Position numbers and translations under genes: made by a program
Notes under the pieces: model-generated
Databases searched by the model: none
What the model was told of the DNA's origin: nothing
The model's input: the letters and a program-made list of their open reading frames with translations, nothing else
Shown: positions 1-6,259 of the stretch, piece after piece
Numbering within the stretch: position 1 is the stretch's first letter
How the letters are laid out: the number at the start of each line of letters is the position of its first letter
Assembly (NCBI GenBank): GCA_964489845.1
Contig: CAZAZV010000014.1
Location: 1-17,013, forward strand
Length of the DNA: 17,013 bases
Direction of reading: 5' to 3'
Origin: GWA1-54-12 sp964489845
GTDB lineage: Bacteria; Patescibacteriota; Minisyncoccia; UBA6257; GWB1-50-10

Positions 1-1
1 T

Positions 2-469
2 TCGCACATCGGGAATCGTGATATGCTTGTCTCCACGGCGGCGGTTGTCCTCGCGGGATTCATTTCCTTCGTGGCGGACTTTTTCCTCGGCTGGCCAATG
101 TGGGGGGGGCTGGGGGGGCGGAATAACGACCGTGGGAACGCCGGGAGCGTACTCCTCATCGCGGGCATCGTCGGAGCGATTCTCGCTCCCGTCGGCGCGC
201 TCCTCATACAGCTCGCTATCTCGCGGCAGCGGGAATACCTTGCGGACACAAGCGGCGCGCTCCTCACGCGATATCCGGACGGTTTGGCGAGCGCGCTCCA
301 GAAAATCAACGCAAGCACCATACCGCTCCGCGTGGCAAAAACCTCGACGGCGCACCTCTGGATCTCAGACCCCTTCAAGCAAGGTCGCGGTGCACGGATG
401 CACGAACTTTTCAGCACGCATCCGCCCATCGCAAAGCGCGTGAGGCGGCTGGAAGAAATGAGCTTCTAG
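2..469 (+). CDS. htpX: HtpX-like M48 membrane metalloprotease, C-terminal part (5' end cut by window)
   Basis: HtpX-type zinc metalloproteases sit in the cytoplasmic membrane and degrade damaged membrane proteins. The frame is open from the first bases, reading SHIGNRDM, which matches the stretch just after the HExxH zinc site in this family, so that site lies outside the window. Visible are two hydrophobic segments (about residues 9-28 and 48-70 of the visible part) and ISRQREYLADTSGALLTRYP, which holds the family's third zinc ligand (E of EYLAD). Near the C terminus come the typical FSTHPPIAKRVRRLEEM residues. The stop is two bases before the next ATG, so the GGDEF gene is probably co-transcribed. 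A glycine-rich insertion (GGLGGRN) lies between the membrane segments. The family call is secure; whether this is HtpX itself or a close M48B relative is less so. Confidence 0.9.
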   Translation, partial: SHIGNRDMLVSTAAVVLAGFISFVADFFLGWPMWGGLGGRNNDRGNAGSVLLIAGIVGAILAPVGALLIQLAISRQREYLADTSGALLTRYPDGLASALQKINASTIPLRVAKTSTAHLWISDPFKQGRGARMHELFSTHPPIAKRVRRLEEMSF

Positions 470-471
470 AT

Positions 472-1059
472 ATGGACGCACAAGAGAAAATAAAGGAACT
501 CGAAGCGGAAATAGAGCGCCTGCAGGCGCTTGCGTACAAAGATGAGTTGACGGGCGCGTACAACCGACGCGGGTTCGCCGAGGAGGTCGGGAAATTTCTC
601 GAAGAGGTGGAATCGTTTAAGAAATTTCCCGAAAAGCGCAAGTCGATTCTCATCAGAGATTTAAGCATCGTCCTCTTCGACATAGACAATTTCAAAAAAG
701 TGAATGACACATATGGGCACGATGCGGGCGATGCGGTCTTGCAGCGGGTAGTGAAAATGATACGGCAGCGCGTGCGCGGTATCGACCTCGTCTCGCGGTG
801 GGGCGGAGAAGAAATCCTCACCGCGCTCGTTGGAGCGAATGAGGAGGAGGCATTCGGAATAGCCGATGGCATTCGTGAGCGAGTTGCGCTGGAAAAAATA
901 CTGGCGGGCGACACGGAGCTCTCGGTTACGATAAGCGGCGGCGTCGCTTCATGCGGAGAAGGGGAGAATTTTGAGAGTGTCCTGAAGCGCGCCGACGAGG
1001 CGCTGTACAAGGCGAAGCAATCGGGGAAGAATAAGGTAGTCAGAGCGGACGAAGCATAA
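472..1059 (+). CDS. GGDEF-domain protein, probable diguanylate cyclase
   Basis: The predicted reaction is 2 GTP to cyclic di-GMP. The 195-aa protein is little more than one GGDEF domain. A short charged helix that could form a coiled coil (residues 1-22) is followed by DELTGAYNRRGF (24-35), FDIDNFKKVNDTYGH (69-83) with the metal-binding Asp70, and the active-site loop RWGGEEI (109-115). GGEEI is a conservative variant of GGDEF/GGEEF, so activity is plausible. RGID at 102-105 lies exactly five residues before the loop, the position of the RxxD product-inhibition site. No membrane segment or sensor domain is present, so it is probably soluble. It starts two bases after the protease stop with no Shine-Dalgarno sequence, suggesting translational coupling. 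Diguanylate cyclases are not universal in small-genome CPR bacteria, so the second-messenger target is unknown. Confidence 0.92.
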   Translation: MDAQEKIKELEAEIERLQALAYKDELTGAYNRRGFAEEVGKFLEEVESFKKFPEKRKSILIRDLSIVLFDIDNFKKVNDTYGHDAGDAVLQRVVKMIRQRVRGIDLVSRWGGEEILTALVGANEEEAFGIADGIRERVALEKILAGDTELSVTISGGVASCGEGENFESVLKRADEALYKAKQSGKNKVVRADEA

Positions 1060-1060
1060 A

Positions 1061-1103
1061 GTGGATAACTTTATCGGTATCGGATACCGATAAAGTTATC
1101 CAC
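1061..1103. repeat. Perfect 43-bp palindrome with DnaA-box-like ends
   Basis: Two 21-base arms (1061-1081 and 1083-1103) are exact reverse complements around a single central base. The outer ends read GTGGATAA and TTATCCAC. With the next base the right end is TTATCCACA, the consensus DnaA box. No T-tract follows on either strand, so it is not an ordinary intrinsic terminator. It ends two bases before the mature 5' end of tRNA-Ser, where a tRNA promoter would be expected. Confidence 0.85.
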
Positions 1104-1105
1104 AG

Positions 1106-1188
1106 GGAGGGGTGCGCCGAATGGCAAGGCACACGCTTGGAAAGCGTGCGGGCGAAAGCCCTTGCAGGTTCGAGTCCTGTCCCCTCCG
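1106..1188 (+). tRNA. tRNA-Ser (anticodon GGA)
   Basis: The acceptor strands GGAGGGG and CCCCTCC pair perfectly, with discriminator G1188 as usual for serine tRNAs. The anticodon arm is CACGC, loop TTGGAAA, GCGTG, giving anticodon GGA (reads UCC/UCU). A long variable arm (GGGC GAAA GCCC) and T-arm CAGG TTCGAGT CCTG mark a class II tRNA. CCA is not encoded. The 5' end abuts the 43-bp palindrome. Confidence 0.95.
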
Positions 1189-1265
1189 CAGACTTGAGCA
1201 CCCGTTCGAGAGACCGGGCGCTCCTAGGGCGAGCAGCTCATAGAAACCGCTGGCTCTGCAAGGAA
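1189..1265 (+). other. Non-coding tail after tRNA-Ser, possible decayed tRNA-associated unit
   Basis: There is no coding sequence here. One hairpin spans 1196-1223 (GAGCACCCG against CGGGCGCTC, one A-C mismatch) with a T-loop-like GTTCGAG inside. A weaker hairpin spans 1231-1256. TAGAAACCGCTGG at 1241-1253 resembles the second hairpin of the unit behind tRNA-Leu(GAG) (TAGAAACCGTGGG at 13702-13714). The GGGGTCGGG and CCCGTGG motifs of the clear units are missing, so kinship is tentative. Confidence 0.35.
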
Positions 1266-1315
1266 ACAAAAAATAAAGAAATGAGCCCCTGGTGCAAAAT
1301 CGCGCCGGAGGCTCA
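1266..1315 (-). terminator. Intrinsic terminator for the 281-aa gene
   Basis: The arms 1282-1295 and 1302-1315 form a 14-position stem with two wobbles and one mismatch around a six-base loop. On the minus strand the stem is followed by a T-rich run (complement of 1267-1281). It lies 38 bases downstream of the minus-strand stop codon. Confidence 0.75.
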
Positions 1316-1352
1316 AGGATTCAAGAGGAGCGAGTCCTCAAGGGTTCGAGGT

Positions 1353-2198
1353 TCAGACCGGGAACTTCCGAGAGGCGCCAAGGCCAAAGATGCTGTCGGC
1401 GTCGCCGTGCCAGTGGTCGACGACCAGGCCGTCCTCGAGGAAGCCGCCGACGCACGAGACGTAGCCAGCAATGGCGCAGTCGGTCTTCACCGTCCGCTCC
1501 CTGCAGGCCGCCCATTTCGAGCAATTCGGGTGCTCGCCGGTCTTCCTGAAGATGAGGAGGTCTTTCGAGACCTCGGCGATCGTCGTCGGCACCTCGTACT
1601 CAGCGGGGAGCATCTTTGCCTGATCCTCGGGCTTCTTCGACGTCGAGTCGGGCACGATCTCCTTCAACATGAGGTACCACCGGAGCTCCATCACCGCCAC
1701 GTCCGTGTGCGGCTGGCCCCCGTGCCACGGATTGTCCGTGAAGTAGAACTTGGGCTGACCCGTCGGGGGGTGCAGCTTGTGCCACTTCATGACCGTGAGG
1801 GGCGTGCCCCCGAGGCGCGAGACGCCGAGGAACGCGAAGTGCGTGTCCTTCACGAGCTTGCCCTTCACGAACGGGCAGGGACTCGAGAGGACGTCTTCGC
1901 CCCACGGGAACTCGGAGACCTCGCGGAGCTGTTTCTTCGTGAAGCTCGCGCCGTAGAAGGTCGCCCATTCTTCGACGCCGAAGAAATTGTTGCCGAGGAC
2001 CGCGCGGGCGAGCTTGTGGTGGATTGAGCCGTCGATGCCGCCGCGGAGCATATACTCCGCCACCCGCTTGGCGTAGCTCGCGTCGCCGCGAAGCCGAGCG
2101 AGGTGTTCCGGCATGATGCCGTAGTCTTGGAGCGACTTCAGAGTCGCCCCGACCTCACCGTAGGTGAGCGTCCAGAGACCGCTTTGAGTTGTGTTCAT
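1353..2198 (-). CDS. Uncharacterised conserved protein, CPR-type family
   Basis: This is a 281-aa soluble protein of unknown function. The pattern NFFGVEEWATFYG (71-83), then VKDTHFAFLG (116-125), a W/Y-rich centre ending in DSTSKKPEDQAKML (184-197), and a C terminus with GLGASRK (272-278), resembles a family I recall as conserved and often multicopy in Parcubacteria and relatives. I know of no assigned activity. I set the start at 2198 because AAGGAG lies a few bases upstream and the residues before this Met do not look like protein; the open frame extends to 2339. Cysteines at 108, 226, 232, 241 and 249 and histidines at 138 and 142 are notable, but no standard metal motif is evident. The gene has its own promoter, a leader of about 180 bases and its own terminator, so it is a single-gene unit. 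Nothing in the neighbourhood hints at its role. Confidence 0.8.
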   Translation of the reverse strand: MNTTQSGLWTLTYGEVGATLKSLQDYGIMPEHLARLRGDASYAKRVAEYMLRGGIDGSIHHKLARAVLGNNFFGVEEWATFYGASFTKKQLREVSEFPWGEDVLSSPCPFVKGKLVKDTHFAFLGVSRLGGTPLTVMKWHKLHPPTGQPKFYFTDNPWHGGQPHTDVAVMELRWYLMLKEIVPDSTSKKPEDQAKMLPAEYEVPTTIAEVSKDLLIFRKTGEHPNCSKWAACRERTVKTDCAIAGYVSCVGGFLEDGLVVDHWHGDADSIFGLGASRKFPV

Positions 2199-2378
2199 GA
2201 CACTTCTCCTTTCCTTATTTTTCTCTCCTTGTCTTTGAGGGACTCTAGAGAGCGTTTGCCCAGTTCCGCCAGGCCACGGTCTTGTCTCCAGTCGAGACGA
2301 GCGTTTTGAAAACCAATTTTTGGCGTCCAAGACGCTCATCTCAACCTCTTACTGAACCATTTATCCGTTATCAAAGAA
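2199..2378 (-). promoter_or_regulatory. Long foldable 5' leader of the 281-aa gene
   Basis: The predicted promoter places transcription start near 2378, leaving about 180 untranslated bases. On the minus strand GAGATGAGCGT (2332-2342) can pair with ACGCTCGTCTC (2294-2304) as an 11-bp stem with one G-U. GTCTC inside the second arm can instead pair with GAGAC just downstream, so the two helices exclude each other. The leader ends in the strong AAGGAG ribosome site. I recognise no known riboswitch class. Confidence 0.45.
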
Positions 2379-2385
2379 CGCTAAT

Positions 2386-2414
2386 AATATAGCATATCCA
2401 AACCAGAATGTCAA
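2386..2414 (-). promoter_or_regulatory. Sigma70-type promoter for the 281-aa gene
   Basis: Read on the minus strand: TTGACA (2409-2414), a 17-base spacer, then TATATT (2386-2391) preceded by TGC, an extended -10. This is very close to consensus. Confidence 0.85.
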
Positions 2415-2567
2415 ATCAACAGCCAGCTTATAGAAATATCACTTAGGCTGAAGAATAAGCTCCTCCGCGCCTTCTCTGGGGAATAGTATTTTACCCTCCT
2501 TGAATGGCGGCGGTCGTGAGCGCAAGTTGTTGCTTTTTGTCGCCATGCGGCGTTACGCTAAAAACAT

Positions 2568-3305
2568 ATGAAGCGCATTGTGAAATCGATGCTTAAATGG
2601 CTTGGCACCACTAAATTACTATCAATTCCCCGCAGTTATGTAGGGAGAAGCTTGACGTGTTATTATTCGGGCAAGGGTAAGTGGATATGTAATTTCGCAA
2701 ATTCTCAAGGCGAACAAGGTGTGAGAGGGATTGATTTAATAAAGCGCATCAAGGGAGAAACAGAGATGCTGTTGGGAGATCCGGAAGCCTACCTGATTTA
2801 CACAACGGTGAGGAAAACTGAAAAAATTGAAGGAGACATCGCTGAAGTCGGCGTCTATAAGGGCGGGTCGGCCAAACTTATCCGAGAAGTAACGCGCAAA
2901 CCGCTTCACTTATTTGATACTTTTGAGGGATTGCCCGAATTACACGAGAAAGACAATCCAAACCAGTTCCAAAAAGGAAATTATTCTGCCTCACTCGAGG
3001 GCGTAAAAAATTATTTACACGGCTACCCAAACATTCATTTTTATAAAGGACGTTTTCCTCTGACGGCTGCGCCGATAAAAAACAAGAAGTTTTCGTTTGT
3101 TCATCTCGATGTAGATATTTACGAATCAACTCTGGATTGCCTAAAATTCTTCTATCCTCGTATGAATAAGGGGGGAGTTATCATAAGCCACGATTATCCT
3201 GGGTCTGATGGCGTTCGGAGGGCCTTTGATGAATTTTTTGAAAACAGACCGGAAATTATTATTGAACCGTTCGCAACCGGCCAGGCATTTGTCGTTAAGG
3301 TTTGA
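2568..3305 (+). CDS. TylF/MycF-family SAM-dependent O-methyltransferase
   Basis: This 245-aa protein carries the TylF (macrocin O-methyltransferase) pattern: an SAM-binding loop GDIAEVGVYKGGSA (89-102), HLFDTFEGLPE (114-124) with the acidic residue after strand 2, FVHLDVDIYESTLDCL (177-192) with the metal-binding Asp pair, and GGVIISHDY (202-210). Known members methylate sugar hydroxyls in antibiotics and surface glycans. A glycan role is plausible, but no sugar gene is nearby. The N-terminal 50 residues are basic and less conserved. The start codon follows AAAAAC and has no clear Shine-Dalgarno sequence. Its codons are much more AT-rich than those of its neighbours (many AAA, TTT, ATT), which together with its isolation suggests recent acquisition. 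The family is secure; the substrate is unknown. Confidence 0.88.
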   Translation: MKRIVKSMLKWLGTTKLLSIPRSYVGRSLTCYYSGKGKWICNFANSQGEQGVRGIDLIKRIKGETEMLLGDPEAYLIYTTVRKTEKIEGDIAEVGVYKGGSAKLIREVTRKPLHLFDTFEGLPELHEKDNPNQFQKGNYSASLEGVKNYLHGYPNIHFYKGRFPLTAAPIKNKKFSFVHLDVDIYESTLDCLKFFYPRMNKGGVIISHDYPGSDGVRRAFDEFFENRPEIIIEPFATGQAFVVKV

Positions 3306-3525
3306 AACATAAAAAGATTTGCCGCCAAAGAGCAAAATCAGCTATGATTTTGCGAGCGGGTTTTGCCCGCTAAAATTGAAATCGTCCTTTCCGCTCCGGT
3401 TCAGGGCGAGACGGGCGGACAGGGAGTGGGGGGAATTCCGTCCGCCGAGCCCGGAGAGTTCCGTTCGGATATTTTCAAACAGACACCGCAATACCGAGGA
3501 CAGTATATGGTGCAGGCAGTTCTTC
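3306..3525 (+). other. Hairpin-rich spacer between methyltransferase and Sua5 remnant
   Basis: I see no convincing gene. Two adjacent hairpins follow the methyltransferase: GCAAAATC/GATTTTGC (3332-3353, loop of six) and AGCGGG/CCCGCT (3355-3371, loop TTTTG). Neither has a proper T-tract, though they may still end transcription. A third pairing, GGCGGAC (3414-3420) with GTCCGCC (3440-3446), encloses a G-run. Confidence 0.5.
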
Positions 3526-3943
3526 ATGGAACTCATCGAAGCAACAACACACGGCATCGAGTGCCTCGAGAAAGGAGGCATACTCTTGTACCCAACCGAT
3601 ACCGCCTACGGCCTCGGCGTCGATGCGCAGAACGAATCCGCGCTGCGGAAACTTTTCGAACTCAAAGCACGCGGTCAGGGGAAAGCGGTGCTCGTGATGG
3701 TTGCCGACATGGATATGGCGGGCAAGTACGTCGTGGTTGACGAGCGAGCTCGCCGCCTGGCCGATAAGTTTCTTCCCGGGGCGCTCACACTCGTCTTGCC
3801 GCATCGGGGGAACGTGCCCGCGCTCCTCACCGGGGGAAAAGCATCACTCGGCATCCGCATCCCCGATAACGAATACGGAAACGGAACCGCGTATCGTGCG
3901 CGAAGGCGCCATACCCGCACCGGAGATTCTTGACATTATCTAG
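3526..3943 (+). pseudogene. Sua5/YrdC (threonylcarbamoyl-AMP synthase) remnant with internal deletion and frameshift
   Basis: The intact enzyme makes threonylcarbamoyl-AMP for the t6A37 modification of ANN-decoding tRNAs. From ATG 3526 the frame reads a normal N-terminal half: PTDTAYGLG (23-31), ELKARGQGKAVLVMV (45-59), LPGALTLVLP (83-92), and SLGIRIPDNE (107-116). It then turns into arginine-rich nonsense and stops at 3933. The true family C terminus, TEPRIVREGAIPAPEIL, appears at about 3872-3937 in another frame, ending at the stop 3941-3943. About 60 residues normally lie between these two parts, including the conserved TSAN segment, and they are missing. The break falls in the near-repeat ACGGAAACGGA, which fits a slippage-type deletion. 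An assembly error cannot be excluded. No start signal stronger than the ATG is visible. Confidence 0.82.
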
Positions 3944-3958
3944 ATTTTCGTTTATTAT
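3930..3958 (+). promoter_or_regulatory. Consensus sigma70-type promoter
   Basis: TTGACA (3930-3935), a 17-base spacer and TATTAT (3953-3958) drive the 186-aa gene at 4018. The -35 box lies inside the C-terminal remnant of the Sua5 pseudogene. Expected start is near 3965, about 53 bases before the ATG. Confidence 0.88.
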
Positions 3959-4017
3959 TACCCCTAGTTCAAAAACCATCGGGGGAACGGAAAAATCGAG
4001 AAGCGAGGAGGCAAGAG

Positions 4018-4578
4018 ATGATACGAACGCGTGAAGAGCTCTCCGCGCGGGAACTCTTTGACAGGGTGTGCGGTTCGCTGAAGGAGGAGGTGGGCGAGCG
4101 AGAACTCGCGTTGCCCTCGAACCCAATGCCTCTCGTCGGGCTGAAATCCGACAGAGGGAAAACGGACATCAAGTACGCCCGCTACGGTCTCCGGGTTGTC
4201 GTACTCAAGCTGGAAACCGGGCGATGGGTGATCGCGTCTGGCACGGCACCACGGGGCGCTCCGTACGACTGCGATATCATGGCGGTGCAGCTCTCCGGCA
4301 ACGGGAGTACAAACGAGCGCATCGCCGCGGTAGGCGTGTACGAAGCGATTGAGAAGAATTCCTATTTTCGGAATTCTCTCATCTGCGCGCTCCCGAACGG
4401 AGAGCTCATGGTGCACAAAACGAGCCGTTTCTACGGGGAAGTGCACACCTTCTTGAAAAGCAGCTTGAGGGGATTCGCGGTCGCGGCGCAAACCGACGTG
4501 CGGTATCGTGAGGGGTTCATCGAGATTCTTTCCGAGGAGCTCCGGCAGATTCTCGCTGTCGGACATCTCTTGCGTTAA
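4018..4578 (+). CDS. Hypothetical protein, 186 aa
   Basis: I do not recognise this protein. It looks soluble, with no signal peptide or membrane segment. It begins with a charged helical stretch (1-28), followed by a strand-rich middle: KYARYGLRVVVLKLETGRWVIASGTAPRGAPYD in three short strands (52-84), CDIMAVQL (85-92), and NSLICALPNGELMVH (119-133). It ends in a helix, YREGFIEILSEELRQIL (162-178). The ATG at 4018 is well supported by GAGGAGG a few bases upstream and by the consensus promoter at 3930, and a strong terminator follows at 4584, so it is an expressed single-gene unit. Neighbouring genes give no clue to function. Base composition matches the GC-rich surroundings. Confidence 0.75.
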   Translation: MIRTREELSARELFDRVCGSLKEEVGERELALPSNPMPLVGLKSDRGKTDIKYARYGLRVVVLKLETGRWVIASGTAPRGAPYDCDIMAVQLSGNGSTNERIAAVGVYEAIEKNSYFRNSLICALPNGELMVHKTSRFYGEVHTFLKSSLRGFAVAAQTDVRYREGFIEILSEELRQILAVGHLLR

Positions 4579-4583
4579 CCCGA

Positions 4584-4618
4584 AAGGCGTGTGGCATAGC
4601 CACGCGCCTTATTTTTTT
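4584..4618 (+). terminator. Intrinsic terminator
   Basis: Arms 4584-4595 and 4599-4610 form a 12-bp stem with one G-U and loop ATA, followed by seven T (4612-4618). It overlaps the stop codon of the convergent glutamate dehydrogenase gene and probably insulates the two. Confidence 0.92.
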
Positions 4619-5838
4619 GATACCATCGCTTCCGCGATACGTTCAAGCGCGATGACGAATGCCGCGCGGCGCAGGTCCGTCTTGAGTGCCTCGGCGCGTT
4701 GCGCGATATTGCGCGCCTCGCGGGTAAGGATGGTCCGTAATTTCTCGAAAACCTGTTCTTCGCTCCAGTGCTCGTCTTTCAAGTTTTGCTCCCATTCGAA
4801 GGTCGAGACCGTCACGCCTCCGGAGTTCGCAAGAATATCGGGGATGACCGGGACGCCGCGTGCGAAAAGGATGTCGTCCGCTTCAGGAGTCGTCGGCCCG
4901 TTCGCGAGTTCGAGCACCGCCTTCGCGCGCACCTTATCCGCATTATCTTCCGTGAGCTGATGCTCAAGCGCCGCGGGGACAAGCACGTCGCAGGAGAGCG
5001 CCAAGAGCTCCCCATTCGTGATTTCGCGCGCGCCCGGGAATCCATGGAGCGAACCATGCGCCTGTTTGTACGCCTCGACACCGTCGGGGTCCAATCCTTC
5101 TTCCGTGACGACGCCCCCCTTCGAGTCCGAGAGCGCGATAACAGTATATCCGTGCGCTTTAAAAATCTTTGCCGCGTTGCCACCGACATTTCCCATGCCC
5201 TGGATGACAACCGTCGGATGTTCGGGCATAGAGAGCGTCTCGCGGAGCGCTTCGAAGACATAAAATCCTCCCATACCGGTTGCCGCACCGCGCCCCTCGG
5301 AACCGCCGTCCTCGAGCGGCTTGCCGGTGAATGTCGCACCACTTGTGTCGCCCGTCAGCCTTTTGTACTCATCGGACATCCATGACATGATTTCGGGTGT
5401 CGTATTGACGTCGGGGGCCGGAACGTCGATGTGGGGACCGAGCACGGGGTAGAGCAGCCGCACCCAGCCGCGCGAGAGCCGCTCGAGTTCGCCCCTCGAA
5501 AGCGTCTTGGGGTCAACCGTCACGCCCCCCTTCGCACCGCCCATGGGGATTCCGGTCACCGCACATTTCAGCGCCATCCAGAACGCAAGGGCGCGCACCT
5601 CATATACATCCGTCTCAGCGTGATACCGGATGCCTCCCTTGTACGGTCCGCGCGCGTTCGAATATTGGACGCGATATCCTTCGAAAAGTTTCGTCGTGCC
5701 GTCGTCCATCATGACGGGGATGTGCACCGTGAGCTCGCGCTCCGGCGATTTCATGCGGAGGAGGAAATTTTCCGGGAACTGCCGCAGGGCGGCGGCTCGG
5801 GAAAGCTGGAGCAGTGCGTTCTGGAATGCGTTCTGCAT
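4609..5838 (-). CDS. gdhA: Glutamate dehydrogenase (Glu/Leu/Phe/Val dehydrogenase family)
   Basis: It catalyses reversible oxidative deamination of glutamate to 2-oxoglutarate and ammonia with NAD(P)+. The 409-aa length is typical of the hexameric class. Visible are GPYKGGIRYH (64-73), GGAKGGVTVDP (100-110) with catalytic Lys103, PAPDVNT (140-146) with catalytic Asp143, the Rossmann loop GMGNVGG (214-220), then LELANGPTTPEAD and PDILANSGGVTVSTFEWEQN. I chose ATG 5838 rather than 5883 because it sits one base after the stop of the upstream membrane-protein gene (TGATATG) and because the protein then begins like its homologues (MQNAFQNALLQLSRAAA). The longer start would overlap the upstream gene by 44 bases. 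It is the last gene of the sigma factor operon. Cofactor choice (NAD or NADP) cannot be read with confidence. Confidence 0.95.
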   Translation of the reverse strand: MQNAFQNALLQLSRAAALRQFPENFLLRMKSPERELTVHIPVMMDDGTTKLFEGYRVQYSNARGPYKGGIRYHAETDVYEVRALAFWMALKCAVTGIPMGGAKGGVTVDPKTLSRGELERLSRGWVRLLYPVLGPHIDVPAPDVNTTPEIMSWMSDEYKRLTGDTSGATFTGKPLEDGGSEGRGAATGMGGFYVFEALRETLSMPEHPTVVIQGMGNVGGNAAKIFKAHGYTVIALSDSKGGVVTEEGLDPDGVEAYKQAHGSLHGFPGAREITNGELLALSCDVLVPAALEHQLTEDNADKVRAKAVLELANGPTTPEADDILFARGVPVIPDILANSGGVTVSTFEWEQNLKDEHWSEEQVFEKLRTILTREARNIAQRAEALKTDLRRAAFVIALERIAEAMVSKK

Positions 5839-5839
5839 A

Positions 5840-6259
5840 TCAGATGAAATTCGTTTCCCTGCAATCCCCGCCGAACCCTTCATGGTGCATCAAGAGAACG
5901 AACATTACGAGTATAAAGAAAACGGCAAGTACAATCCAGAGCGTGCGGTACCGGTACCCCTCCGTTGTCAGTCGGAGATTCAGGAACGCGAGCACGATGA
6001 AGAGCAGCGCCGAGAAAACCCACAGGAACGAAAGGTCGTGAAAGACGAACTGAAGAACGCTCGAGCCCGTCGCGTGATGGGCGCAAATCCCTTTTTCAAT
6101 CACGCCTTCCTCAATGCTGAACGAAAGTGCGCCGAAGGCGAGTGCGGCGATAAAAAACGTCCACACCGAAGCGTTCCGTATGAGAAAGTGCCATCGGGGA
6201 CGGCGCTTTACCTGCCGCGCGTGAATTTCCTTAATAATCTTATCGCCTGTTTCCGACAT
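5840..6259 (-). CDS. Small three-helix membrane protein, possible anti-sigma partner
   Basis: This 139-aa protein has a cytoplasmic-looking basic N terminus (KIIKEIHARQVKRRPRWHFLIRN, read in pieces at 7-29) and three predicted membrane helices at about 31-48, 76-95 and 107-124. The RPRWHFLIRN segment before helix 1 is reminiscent of small membrane proteins I recall beside sigma factor genes in Parcubacteria, but I cannot confirm this. It overlaps the sigma gene by 20 bases and is followed one base later by gdhA, so all three should be translated in series. Position directly after an ECF sigma gene and a soluble N terminus plus membrane domain suggest an anti-sigma factor. No ZAS zinc motif (HxxxCxxC) is present, so that role is inference from context only. 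Confidence 0.72.
   Translation of the reverse strand: MSETGDKIIKEIHARQVKRRPRWHFLIRNASVWTFFIAALAFGALSFSIEEGVIEKGICAHHATGSSVLQFVFHDLSFLWVFSALLFIVLAFLNLRLTTEGYRYRTLWIVLAVFFILVMFVLLMHHEGFGGDCRETNFI

Noticed and set aside
1061..1103. Intrinsic terminator for the GGDEF gene
   Set aside because: The stem is perfect but no T-tract follows on either strand, and it sits where the tRNA promoter should be.
1061..1104. Replication origin based on the DnaA-box palindrome
   Set aside because: Only two box-like sites occur, there is no AT-rich unwinding stretch, and no dnaA, dnaN or gyr genes are nearby.
1137..2027. 296-aa plus-strand frame
   Set aside because: It starts inside tRNA-Ser and lies antisense to the 281-aa gene, which has a promoter, ribosome site and terminator.
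3319..3525. N-terminal extension of the Sua5 frame back to 3319
   Set aside because: The extra residues are low in family similarity, arise from hairpin sequence, and homologues begin near the ATG at 3526.
4609..5883. Longer glutamate dehydrogenase start at 5883
   Set aside because: It would overlap the upstream gene by 44 bases, has no ribosome site, and adds residues not seen at the start of homologues.
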